Assembly (NCBI GenBank): GCA_018240595.1
Contig: JAFEFL010000025.1
Span: 1 to 64,000, forward strand
DNA length: 64,000 bases
Direction of reading: 5' to 3'
From: Pseudomonadota bacterium
GTDB lineage: Bacteria; Pseudomonadota; Alphaproteobacteria; Rhizobiales; Xanthobacteraceae
Part shown: positions 45,799 through 53,346 of the stretch, one piece after another
How the letters are laid out: each line of letters starts with the position of its first letter
Position numbering within the stretch: position 1 is the first letter of the stretch
Position numbers and translations under genes: made by a program
The notes under the pieces: generated by a model
Databases searched by the model: none
What the model was told of the DNA's origin: nothing
Seen by the model: the letters and a program-made list of their open reading frames with translations, nothing else

Positions 45799-46144
45799 TG
45801 CTCCGTTCAGGCATCGGTTTGAAAAACTCCACGACAGGCTCGATATCGCCCAGCATCGCAGCGGCGCAGCCTATCAGCGTCAGTGCCCCGGCGAGATCCC
45901 AGGCCGAAACCGGCCGGGGCCTTCCCAAGGCAGGCAGGATGAAGGCGGCAATGCCAATGAGGGCGGCCGCGGCCAGCGCCAGGACGCTGATGGCCGGCAG
46001 GATGAGGTCGGCCGGCAGCCAAAAGCCCATGGCCAACAGGCCAGCGGCCGGCACCAGCGCCATAACGAGCAGCGGCAGCAACGGGCCTTCGTCCGGCGGC
46101 GGACGGCGAAAATGCGGATTGCGGGTGCGGTTGGCTCGGCTCAT
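45785..46144 (-). CDS. Small hypothetical two-to-three-helix membrane protein
   Basis: A 119-residue protein. After a basic start (MSRANRTRNPHFRRPPPDEG) come hydrophobic segments PLLPLLVMALVPAAGLLAMG, ISVLALAAAALIGIAAFILP and AWDLAGALTLIGCAAAMLG. It is unrecognised. ATG 46144 is chosen: GAGGGTCC precedes it, and the longer frame to 46246 adds unlikely residues. It overlaps the TerC-type gene by 14 bp and so is probably cotranslated; a joint role in metal transport is possible. Confidence 0.65.
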   Translation of the reverse strand: MSRANRTRNPHFRRPPPDEGPLLPLLVMALVPAAGLLAMGFWLPADLILPAISVLALAAAALIGIAAFILPALGRPRPVSAWDLAGALTLIGCAAAMLGDIEPVVEFFKPMPERSNARG

Positions 46145-46302
46145 GGGACCCTCGTCGACGATCAGTCCGACATCGCAGTCCTCGAAGACTGCCAGAGGGG
46201 CCCGGCCTGATGGCAGCCAAAATAGGGCAAAATCCCCGGTTCGCAAGTCCTGGCAGCTGACAGCCCCCTCCTGACGCCGCGGCCGGTCGCCGCAACGGGC
46301 GG

Positions 46303-46331
46303 TTTGACAGCGCCCCGCCGTACCCCTAAAA
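46303..46331 (+). promoter_or_regulatory. Candidate sigma-70 promoter for rpsD
   Basis: TTGACA (46303-46308) is a perfect -35 box; CTAAAA (46326-46331) follows after a 17-bp spacer as an alphaproteobacterial-style -10. Initiation would fall near 46338, just before the hairpin. Confidence 0.65.
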
Positions 46332-46343
46332 GACCGCCACCTG

Positions 46344-46362
46344 ACGGGCCCTAGGGGCCCGT
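46344..46362 (+). other. GC-rich hairpin in the rpsD leader
   Basis: ACGGGCCC-TAG-GGGCCCGT is a perfect 8-base stem with a 3-base loop, at or next to the predicted transcript start. It has no T-run. It could be a 5' stabiliser or an S4-binding leader element. Confidence 0.55.
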
Positions 46363-46485
46363 TCGGCGTTTCGCGACCCGCGACAAGCCCTTACGCTTCA
46401 AGGACTTGGCTGTCGGTTCCGGGGTGACCCGGGACAAAGGAGGGCGCGTCTCCTCAACCCTTATCTCTGTTTTCATGAGGACGCG

Positions 46486-47103
46486 ATGACCAAGCGTTTG
46501 GAATCCAAGTACAAAATCGATCGCCGCATGGGCGAGAACATCTGGGGCCGTCCGAAGTCCCCGGTGAACCGCCGCGAATACGGCCCCGGCCAGCACGGCC
46601 AGCGCCGCAAGGGCAAGCTGTCCGACTACGGCGTCCAGCTCAAGGCCAAGCAGAAGCTGCGCGGCTACTACGGCAACATCTCGGAGCGTCAGTTCCGCGC
46701 CATCTACGACGAAGCCATCCGCATGAAGGGTGACTCGGGCGCCAACATGATCGGCCTCCTGGAGCGCCGCCTCGACGCGGTCGTCTACCGCGCCAAGTTC
46801 GTGCCGACCGTGTTCGCCGCCCGCCAGTTCATCAACCACGGCCACGTCAAGGTGAACGGCAAGAAGGTCAACATCGCCTCGTACCGCCTCAAGGTCGGCG
46901 ACGTCGTCGAGGTGCGCGAGAAGTCGCGTGAGATGAACCTCGTCGTCGAAGCCCAGGCGATGGCCGAGCGCGACGTGCCGGATTACATCAGCGTCGATAC
47001 CGGCAAGCTCACCGCCCAGGTCGCGCGCATCCCGGCGCCGTCGGATGTGCCCTACCCGGTGCAGATGGAACCGCACCTGGTGGTGGAATACTATTCGCGC
47101 TAA
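46486..47103 (+). CDS. rpsD: 30S ribosomal protein S4
   Basis: A 205-residue S4 protein. It begins [20 protein letters not shown] and has the S4 RNA-binding domain with [20 protein letters not shown] and [21 protein letters not shown]4 starts assembly of the 30S body and is a translational regulator in many bacteria. It stands apart from the main ribosomal operon here, as is usual in this group. GAGGACGCG precedes the start. A terminator lies 34 bp after the stop. Confidence 0.98.
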   Translation: MTKRLESKYKIDRRMGENIWGRPKSPVNRREYGPGQHGQRRKGKLSDYGVQLKAKQKLRGYYGNISERQFRAIYDEAIRMKGDSGANMIGLLERRLDAVVYRAKFVPTVFAARQFINHGHVKVNGKKVNIASYRLKVGDVVEVREKSREMNLVVEAQAMAERDVPDYISVDTGKLTAQVARIPAPSDVPYPVQMEPHLVVEYYSR

Positions 47104-47137
47104 GCGCCGCTTCGCTTTTCAGCGCCAAAGCTTCCAG

Positions 47138-47166
47138 ATCCCCTGCCCAAAAGGCGGGGGATTTGT
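47138..47166 (+). terminator. Rho-independent terminator after rpsD
   Basis: ATCCCCTGCC (47138-47147) pairs with GGCGGGGGAT (47153-47162) around CAAAA, then TTGTT. One G-T pair occurs in the stem. Confidence 0.82.
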
Positions 47167-47203
47167 TATTCGTGGTCCTGAATATGACGCCGGGACCATG
47201 ATC

Positions 47204-48118
47204 ATGACCTCTCTGACCCGCCGCGCGCTCATCGCCGGTACTGCCGCAACCGCGGCGGCCTACACCCTGCCCGCCTTCGCCGCGCTCACGGCGTTCAAAC
47301 ACGGCGACTTCGACGTCACCGTCGTCAGCGACGGCCACCTGGTGCTGCCGGTGAGCTTCCTTGCCGCCGACGCCGATCCGGCCGAGCGCGCCGCGATGCT
47401 CGCCGCCGCCGGCCAATCAGGCGACACTTACAATTCGCCGACCAATGTCACGCTGCTGAAGCACGGTAACGATCTCATCCTGATCGACACCGGCTCGGGC
47501 GATCGCTTCATGCCGACCGCCGGCAAGATGTGGGACAACCTCAAGACCGCCGGCATCGACAAGGCCAAGATTACCAAGGTGGTCTTCACCCACGGCCATC
47601 CGGATCATCTGTGGGGCACGGTCGACGAGTTCGACGAACTGATGCTGCCGAACGCGAGTTTTCACGTCGCCGCCGCCGAATGGGATTTCTGGAACGGCGA
47701 CAACGCCATGCGCGGCCTGCCGGCCGAGCGCGCCGGCTTCGTCACCGGCGCACGGCGCAATTACGCGGCGATCAAGGACCGCGTCGCCATGTTCAAGGAC
47801 GGCGACGAGATCGTCTCCGGCCTGCAGATCGTGTCGACGCCGGGCCACACCCAGGGCCACGTCTCGCTGGCGCTCAAGGGCGGCGACGGCCTCATCGTCA
47901 CCGGCGACGTGCTGACGCATCCGATGATTTCATTCGTCCACCCGGAATGGAAGCCAGCCGCCGATCATGTGGTCGATCAGGCCGTGACGACGCGCAAGCA
48001 ACTGCTCGATCGCCTCGCCACCGACAAATCGAAAATCATCGGCTTCCACCTGCCCTATCCGGGCGTCGGCAGGGTCGAGCGCAAGGACGGCGCTTATCGT
48101 TACGTCGCCGCGACGTAA
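47204..48118 (+). CDS. Tat-exported metallo-beta-lactamase-fold hydrolase
   Basis: A 304-residue MBL-fold protein. A twin-arginine signal (TSLTRRALIAGTAATAAAYT, cleavage near AFAA) exports it folded. The zinc-binding motif is FTHGHPDHLWGT; further ligands lie in STPGHTQGHVSLAL and VTGDVLTHP. It resembles quorum-quenching lactonase/GloB-type hydrolases, but the substrate is unknown. ATG 47204 has GGGA at good spacing; 47198 is the alternative and the frame is open from 47045. A relic of a paralogue's last 27 codons is found at 50279. Confidence 0.9.
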   Translation: MTSLTRRALIAGTAATAAAYTLPAFAALTAFKHGDFDVTVVSDGHLVLPVSFLAADADPAERAAMLAAAGQSGDTYNSPTNVTLLKHGNDLILIDTGSGDRFMPTAGKMWDNLKTAGIDKAKITKVVFTHGHPDHLWGTVDEFDELMLPNASFHVAAAEWDFWNGDNAMRGLPAERAGFVTGARRNYAAIKDRVAMFKDGDEIVSGLQIVSTPGHTQGHVSLALKGGDGLIVTGDVLTHPMISFVHPEWKPAADHVVDQAVTTRKQLLDRLATDKSKIIGFHLPYPGVGRVERKDGAYRYVAAT

Positions 48119-48131
48119 CGGCCATCCGGCA

Positions 48132-49247
48132 CTAAACGGCCACCAACTCCGCTGACGAGCGGGCCCTGTATTCGTCCTGCAGCGCCGCGACCGGCGCATA
48201 TACGAAACCGTCGAACAGCCGCCGCGCCGTACGAACAACGAAAGCCACCGTTTCGTTGCTGCCGTCCTGCGCTTCGAGACGCACGTCCAGCGCGCCGGAC
48301 GGATGCTCGATGCGGACCGAGGCAGGCCGGCTGAGTCCACCCGCGAGCTGCTGCGCAATGGTGCCGGGCGTCGCGCAGGCCGTCGCCAGTCCGACAGCAC
48401 CGGTCACGGCAAGCGACTTGTGGCACGAATGCGGGACGAAATAGCGCGCACAGATCGTCCCGCCGCGCGCGGGCTCGGAGATGAGAACCGGCTTCGGGAT
48501 CACCAGGTTTGCGACATTGCACAAGCCCATGCGTTCGCCCGCCGCGATGCGCACCGCTTCCAGCCGCCGGAGAAACGCGCGGTCGGCATCGAGTTCGTCG
48601 GGACGCTCGTGACCGCTCTTGCCGAAATCGCGCGCACGAACGATGACGAGCGGCGTCGCGGCGTCGATGCAGGTGACCTCAATGCCGTCGATTTTCTCCA
48701 CTGCAGCGCCGGTCGGCAGCAGCTTGCCGGTCTTGGAACCGGCGGCATTCAGGAATGCGAGTTCGACCGCGGCCGCGGTCCCGGGCACGCCATCGATGGC
48801 GGCATCGCCGTCGTAGGTAACGTAACCGTCCGGCGTCGCAACGCGCGCCTCGATCAGTTTGCCGGTATTGACGTTGTGGATGCGCACCAGCGTGGTGCCG
48901 TGCGCGGCGCGCACCAGTCCGGCTTCAATGGCGAACGGCCCGACGCCGGCGAGCATGTTGCCGCAGTTCGGCGAGGTATCGACGACCGCCTCCGTCACCT
49001 TGACCTGGGCGAACAGGTAATCGACGTCGGCGCCTTTCACCGACGCCGGACCGACGATTGCGACCTTGCTCGTCAACGAGTTGCCGCCGCCGATGCCGTC
49101 GATCTGCAATTCGTGACCCGAACCCATGGCCGCCAGAAGAAAGGCGTCGCGCTCGTCGATCGCACGCGGCAAATCATCGGCGAGAAAGAACGGGCCCCGC
49201 GAGGTGCCGCCGCGCATGAGAACGCATGGAACGCGCAAACTGGGCAT
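48132..49247 (-). CDS. PrpF/GalD-type isomerase (4-oxalomesaconate tautomerase-like)
   Basis: A 371-residue protein with two diaminopimelate-epimerase-like halves. It starts MPSLRVPCVLMRGGTSRGPF and carries conserved IDGIGGGNSLTSKVAIVGP, VDTSPNCGNMLAGVGPFAIE with the catalytic Cys, and VPHSCHKSLAVTGAVGLAT. It matches PrpF/GalD: PrpF isomerises methylaconitate, GalD tautomerises 4-oxalomesaconate in gallate breakdown. The start at 49247 has AGGAGAG. It is divergent from a LysR regulator, probably its activator. Confidence 0.87.
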   Translation of the reverse strand: MPSLRVPCVLMRGGTSRGPFFLADDLPRAIDERDAFLLAAMGSGHELQIDGIGGGNSLTSKVAIVGPASVKGADVDYLFAQVKVTEAVVDTSPNCGNMLAGVGPFAIEAGLVRAAHGTTLVRIHNVNTGKLIEARVATPDGYVTYDGDAAIDGVPGTAAAVELAFLNAAGSKTGKLLPTGAAVEKIDGIEVTCIDAATPLVIVRARDFGKSGHERPDELDADRAFLRRLEAVRIAAGERMGLCNVANLVIPKPVLISEPARGGTICARYFVPHSCHKSLAVTGAVGLATACATPGTIAQQLAGGLSRPASVRIEHPSGALDVRLEAQDGSNETVAFVVRTARRLFDGFVYAPVAALQDEYRARSSAELVAV

Positions 49248-49353
49248 GATCGCTCTCTCCTCGGAACTGGCCACAGCCGTGCGGCTTCATCGGTCCAGCT
49301 GCGCGTACCGTACCGGTCGGGCGATCCTCTTGTGAAATGCCGAAATCGGCTCT

Positions 49354-49376
49354 ATTGATGCGTTATGCGCATCAAT
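49354..49376. promoter_or_regulatory. LysR-type inverted repeat overlapping a start codon
   Basis: ATTGATGC-GTTATGC-GCATCAAT: perfect 8-base arms with a 7-base spacer that contains the ATG (49365-49367) of the LysR gene. The T-N11-A pattern of LysR sites is present. It is 107 bp from the divergent PrpF/GalD-type start. Confidence 0.7.
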
Positions 49377-50273
49377 TTCGAATTGCTCGACCTTCGCGCC
49401 TTTCTCGCGGTGCTGGATCTCGGCGGCTTCCACCGGGCGGCGGCGGCGCTCAATCTGTCCCAGTCGGCGTTGTCCCGCCGCATTCGCGCGCTCGAACAAG
49501 CCGTGGGCGCGCCGCTGCTCGAACGGACGACACGACACGTTGCGCCGACAGCAACCGGCCGCGCTTTTGAGCCACTGGCGCGCCGCTCGATCGAGGATAT
49601 CGAATCTCAATTGATGATTCTGACGGGCGCCGGCGAGCGGCTCGAGGGGCAGATCACGGTCGCCTGTATTCCGACGGCCGCCTTCTATTTTCTGCCGCGC
49701 GCGATCGAGCGCTTCAACAAGCATTTCCCGCGCATTCGCTTCCGCATCCTCGATCTGTCGGCCAACGAGGCCCTGGACAGCGTAGCGCGCGGACAGGCCG
49801 AGTTTGGCATCAACCTGACCGGAAGCACGCACGAGGAGTTGACATTCAAGCCGCTGATCGACGATCCATTTGTGCTGGCGTGCCGCCGCGATCATGCCTT
49901 TGCACGGCGCAAGCGATTGTCCTGGAGTGATCTCGAGGACGAACCCCTCATTGGCGTCAGCCGGACGAGCGGCAACCGCGCCATTCTCGACCAGGCGTTA
50001 TCGAAAGCCGGCGTGCATCTCAGCTTCCGCTACGAAGTCAATCACCTGACGACCTCGCTGGGGCTGGTTGAGCGCGGTCTCGGTGTGTCCGTTTTGCCGA
50101 GATTGGCGACCCCGCCGGCAGGGCATCCGACGATCGTGACGAAGCAGATCGGCACTCCGGAAGTACGGCGGACGATCGGACTGACGGAACGCCGGCGAGG
50201 CCGGCTCTCGCCGGCGGCCCAGCGCTTCCGCGACCTCCTGCTGACGATCGGGCCCGCCGCCCCGCGCAATTGA
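49365..50273 (+). CDS. LysR family transcriptional regulator
   Basis: A 302-residue regulator. The winged helix-turn-helix is FLAVLDLGGFHRAAAALNLS with QSALSRRIRALEQAVGAPLL. The effector domain (about 90-300) is of the periplasmic-binding fold. The start at 49365 is forced, since the DNA-binding domain begins at residue 8. There is no ribosome binding site, and the ATG lies within a palindrome. It probably activates the divergent tautomerase gene; the ligand is likely the enzyme's substrate or a related acid. Confidence 0.93.
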   Translation: MRINFELLDLRAFLAVLDLGGFHRAAAALNLSQSALSRRIRALEQAVGAPLLERTTRHVAPTATGRAFEPLARRSIEDIESQLMILTGAGERLEGQITVACIPTAAFYFLPRAIERFNKHFPRIRFRILDLSANEALDSVARGQAEFGINLTGSTHEELTFKPLIDDPFVLACRRDHAFARRKRLSWSDLEDEPLIGVSRTSGNRAILDQALSKAGVHLSFRYEVNHLTTSLGLVERGLGVSVLPRLATPPAGHPTIVTKQIGTPEVRRTIGLTERRRGRLSPAAQRFRDLLLTIGPAAPRN

Positions 50274-50278
50274 GCCCC

Positions 50279-50362
50279 GTTGTCCGCTTCCACCTGCCCC
50301 ATCCGGCCATCAGCACCGTCGAGCTCAAGGACGGCGGCTATCGTTATGTCGCGGCGGGCTGA
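50279..50362 (+). pseudogene. Relic of the C-terminus of an MBL-fold hydrolase
   Basis: The 27 sense codons before TGA 50360-50362 read VVRFHLPHPAIST then VELKDGGYRYVAAG. The MBL gene at 47204 ends with GFHLPYPGVGR then VERKDGAYRYVAAT. The match is 16 identities over 24 positions with the stop at the same place. There is no start or upstream domain: the LysR gene ends 5 bp before. It is best read as the tail of a lost second copy, cut by rearrangement. Confidence 0.8.
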
Positions 50363-50463
50363 CCGCGATTGTTCGGCTTTCCGAACGGCTCGTCCTGATG
50401 ACTCCGGATTATCGGCGCGCCGCCTCACGGCTATCTCCGCGTTGTCCGCAACGGAGATTGCCC

Positions 50464-51360
50464 ATGACAACGCCAAGACTCGACAAAGCCGGCACCTATA
50501 AGCTCGGCCACCGCACCGTGAAACGCCTCGGTTACGGCGCCATGCAACTCGCCGGCCCCGGCGTGTTCGGCCCGCCGAAGGATCCGGCCGCGGCGCGCGC
50601 CGTGCTGCGCGAAGCAATCGCCGCCGGCGTCAACCATATCGACACCTCGGATTTCTACGGGCCGCACGTCACCAATCAGACCATCCGCGCGGCGCTGCAT
50701 CCCTACCCGGACGATCTCGTCATCGTCACCAAAATCTCGGCGCGGCGCGGCGCCGATGCATCTTGGATCCCGGCCATGTCGCCGGCCGAACTGACGCAAG
50801 CCCTGCACGACAATCTGCGCAACCTCGGCATCGACGTCATCGAGGTCGTCAATTTCCGCAGCATGCACGGCATTCACGGCCCCGCCGAAGGCTCGATCGA
50901 ACCGCAGCTCACCGTGCTTGCCGACTTGCAGCGCCAGGGCCTGATCCGTCACATCGGCCTGAGCAACGTCACGCCGGCGCAGATCGCCGAAGGCCGCAGG
51001 ATCTGCGAGATTGTCTGCGTGCAGAACCAGTACAACCTGGCGCACCGCGACGACGATGCGCTGATCGACGCCCTGGCGCGCGACGGCATTCCCTATGTGC
51101 CGTTCTTCCCGCTCGGCGGCTTTACGCCGCTGCAATCGTCGACCTTGTCGAAGGTCGCCGAAGGCGCGGGCGCCACGCCAATGCAGGTCGCGCTCGCCTG
51201 GCTGCTGCGCCGCGCGCCGAACATCCTGTTGATCCCGGGCACCTCATCGGTGGCGCATCTGCGCGAAAATCTCGACGTCGCCGAACTCGAATTGTCCGAA
51301 GATGCGATGAGAGAGTTGAACGGCATCGCCGCGCATAGCGAGAAAACGCCGGCGCACTGA
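50464..51360 (+). CDS. Aldo/keto reductase
   Basis: A 298-residue NAD(P)H-dependent reductase of the AKR superfamily. It has VKRLGYGAMQLAGPGVFG, NHIDTSDFYGPHVTNQTIRA with the catalytic Asp/Tyr, the Lys in VIVTKISARRG and the C-terminal VIPGT-like LLIPGTSSVAHLRENL. The active-site Tyr is in DFYG. The start at 50464 has CGGAGATT. It is the last gene before a bidirectional hairpin. Its substrate is not known. Confidence 0.93.
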   Translation: MTTPRLDKAGTYKLGHRTVKRLGYGAMQLAGPGVFGPPKDPAAARAVLREAIAAGVNHIDTSDFYGPHVTNQTIRAALHPYPDDLVIVTKISARRGADASWIPAMSPAELTQALHDNLRNLGIDVIEVVNFRSMHGIHGPAEGSIEPQLTVLADLQRQGLIRHIGLSNVTPAQIAEGRRICEIVCVQNQYNLAHRDDDALIDALARDGIPYVPFFPLGGFTPLQSSTLSKVAEGAGATPMQVALAWLLRRAPNILLIPGTSSVAHLRENLDVAELELSEDAMRELNGIAAHSEKTPAH

Positions 51361-51377
51361 CGCGCCGGTCAAACGAA

Positions 51378-51411
51378 AACGCTCACCGCCGCGGCTGCGG
51401 CGATGAGCGTT
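51378..51411. terminator. Bidirectional hairpin between aldo/keto reductase and grxD
   Basis: AACGCTCACCGCCGC (51378-51392) pairs with GCGGCGATGAGCGTT (51397-51411) with one mismatch. A-rich flank on the left and TCTC on the right. It lies between two convergent stops. Confidence 0.75.
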
Positions 51412-51438
51412 CTCGAGATAAGACTTCCGGTGCGGCGA

Positions 51439-51771
51439 TCAGGCGCCGGCGGCGACCGCGACGCCCTTGTCCTTCAGCGTCTGCTGCAGCTCACCGGCCT
51501 GGAACATCTCACGCACGATGTCGCAACCGCCGACGAACTCGCCCTTGATGTAGAGTTGCGGAATGGTCGGCCAGTTCGAGTAGGCCTTGATGCCATCGCG
51601 CAGGTCCATCGACTCCAGCACGTTCAACCCTTTATAGGCGACGCCGAGATGGTCGAGGATCTGCACCACCTGGCCGGAGAACCCGCACTGCGGGAACTGC
51701 GGGGTGCCCTTCATGAACAGTACGACGTCGTTCGACTTCACTTCGTTATCGATGAATTGCTCGATGCCCAT
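51439..51771 (-). CDS. grxD: Monothiol glutaredoxin (CGFS type)
   Basis: A 110-residue glutaredoxin with the CGFS active site ([14 protein letters not shown]) and a preceding [20 protein letters not shown] start. CGFS proteins bind a [2Fe-2S] cluster with glutathione and deliver it to targets, often together with BolA. The frame is open to 51876, but ATG 51771 matches the family. The bolA gene lies 173 bp upstream on the same strand, giving the usual BolA-Grx4 partnership. Confidence 0.94.
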   Translation of the reverse strand: MGIEQFIDNEVKSNDVVLFMKGTPQFPQCGFSGQVVQILDHLGVAYKGLNVLESMDLRDGIKAYSNWPTIPQLYIKGEFVGGCDIVREMFQAGELQQTLKDKGVAVAAGA

Positions 51772-51944
51772 GGCAGCGGGATCCTTGTCTATCCAGTTGT
51801 CCGGCGCGGGCCGCGGCCGATCGGCGCGGGTATCTGCCGGCGTCTCCGATATATGTACCCCAGTTCGCCGTGCCACCCCAAGGGGGTCGGCGACACCGGA
51901 ACGAAATGACTATTAATTCTTAGCTTTTGGAAGATTTTGACGCC

Positions 51945-52175
51945 TCAGGGCGTTCCGGTCTGCAGCGCCAGCGCGTGCAGCACGCCGCCCATATTGCCCT
52001 TCAGGGCGTTGTAGACGAGCTGGTGCTGCTGGACGCGCGATTTGCCGGCAAAGGACGGCGCCAGCACGGTGGCGGCATAGTGGTTACCGTCGCCGGCCAG
52101 GTCCCGGATGGTCACCTGCGCATCCGGAATCCCTTCCTTGATCAGCCGCTCGATCTCGCCCGCATCCATTGCCAT
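51945..52175 (-). CDS. bolA: BolA-family protein
   Basis: A 76-residue BolA protein. Its fold is visible as MAMDAGEIERLIKEGIPDAQ, HYAATVLAPSFAGKSRVQQ and YNALKGNMGGVLHALAL, with the invariant His that helps ligate the iron-sulfur cluster. A strong AAGGAGGACC site precedes ATG 52175. It partners with the CGFS glutaredoxin encoded downstream. In related genomes this pair is often next to purL, from which it is separated here by two unrelated genes. Confidence 0.92.
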   Translation of the reverse strand: MAMDAGEIERLIKEGIPDAQVTIRDLAGDGNHYAATVLAPSFAGKSRVQQHQLVYNALKGNMGGVLHALALQTGTP

Positions 52176-52340
52176 TGTCGGTCCTCCTTGAGCGGCCACC
52201 ATACGCAACCTGCCCGCCAGCGGCAGCCCTTAGCGCAGAATTTGCACCCAAAAAATGTCAGTCCCGGGTCAATCCGGCGCGCGCTATAAACTCCGCAGGA
52301 GCTTGCGAGCCGCACCATTCGCGGCCTTTGGAGGAACAAC

Positions 52341-53333
52341 ATGCCGCACACGCACCGCATTCTGGCCGCCGCGCTGGGCGGCGCCCTTTGGGTCACGCTG
52401 GCGCCCGGCGCCTTCGCCCAGGTCACGGCCGAGCAGCAGGCCGCCATCAAGTCGTCCTGCCGGTCGGATTTCATGTCGAACTGCTCCGGCGTGCAGCCGG
52501 GCGGCGCGCAGGCGCTGCAATGTCTGCAGAAGAACGTCGCGAAGCTGTCGCCGAGCTGCCAGAGCGCCGTCAGCGCCACCATTCCGAAGCCCGCCCCGGC
52601 GGCTGCCGCCGCGGCGGCTCCGGCCGCCGCTCCGCCGCCGGCTCCCGCTGCCGCCGCCACACCTGCGCCGGCGCCCGCTGCTCCGGCAGCAGCCGCAGCA
52701 CCGGCTCCGGCCATCGCCGCCGCAAAGCCGCCGGCCGCCAGCATTGCCCCGCCGAAGGCCTCTGCCGCAGCACCTGCGGCGCCGCAGGTCACTGCCGCAC
52801 AGCAATCGGCCATCAAGTCGGCCTGCCGCTCCGATTTCATGTCGAATTGTTCCGGCGTGCAGCCGGGCGGAGCGGCGGCGCTGCAGTGCCTGCAGAAGAA
52901 CGCGGCGCGCCTGTCCCCATCCTGTCAGGCCGCCGTCGGCGCCACGATGCCGAAGCAGGCCGCCGTTCCTGCTGCGGCCGCGGCTCCCGCCGCCGTCGCC
53001 GTGGAAGCACCGCCGGCGCCGACTGCCCAACAGATGGCTGCGGTCAAGAACACCTGCCGCGCAGACTTTGCCCGCAACTGCAAGGGCGTGCCGCCGGGCG
53101 GCCCCGAGGCGCTCGCCTGCCTGCAGCGCAATGGCGCCAAGCTGTCGCCGAACTGCAAGACGTCGCTCGCGGATATCGCCGACTCGATCCCGGCTGGTGC
53201 CGCGCCGGCCGCCGCGGCGGCAACGACGACGACCACGACAACAACCACCACGACGGAACATCGCCGCCTGCCGCCGGGCATCACCCCGGCCGGCCGCATC
53301 CTGCGCCGCGTGATGGAGCGCAATCAGCAGTGA
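52341..53333 (+). CDS. Secreted triple cysteine-rich-repeat protein
   Basis: A 330-residue protein. After a signal peptide (LAAALGGALWVTLAPGAFAQ) come three Cys-rich repeats (about 35-80, 155-200 and 235-280), each with AIKSSCRSDFMSNCSGVQPG-like text, then CLQKN and LSPSC. Long Ala/Pro linkers join them, and a Thr-rich and basic tail follows (RLPPGITPAGRILRRVMERN). This matches the Cys_rich_FGFR-type repeat seen in rhizobial secreted proteins. Each repeat probably has two disulfides. GGAGGAACAAC precedes the start. Its function is unknown. Confidence 0.85.
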   Translation: MPHTHRILAAALGGALWVTLAPGAFAQVTAEQQAAIKSSCRSDFMSNCSGVQPGGAQALQCLQKNVAKLSPSCQSAVSATIPKPAPAAAAAAAPAAAPPPAPAAAATPAPAPAAPAAAAAPAPAIAAAKPPAASIAPPKASAAAPAAPQVTAAQQSAIKSACRSDFMSNCSGVQPGGAAALQCLQKNAARLSPSCQAAVGATMPKQAAVPAAAAAPAAVAVEAPPAPTAQQMAAVKNTCRADFARNCKGVPPGGPEALACLQRNGAKLSPNCKTSLADIADSIPAGAAPAAAAATTTTTTTTTTTEHRRLPPGITPAGRILRRVMERNQQ

Positions 53334-53346
53334 CGGGTGCGGCCGC

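Larger units (their letters stand above)
46145..46485. other. rpsD upstream region
   Basis: This 341-bp stretch carries no gene of its own; the frame at 45807-46295 is a shadow. It holds a candidate promoter (46303-46331), a GC-rich hairpin (46344-46362) and a leader of about 125 bp before rpsD. Confidence 0.55.
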
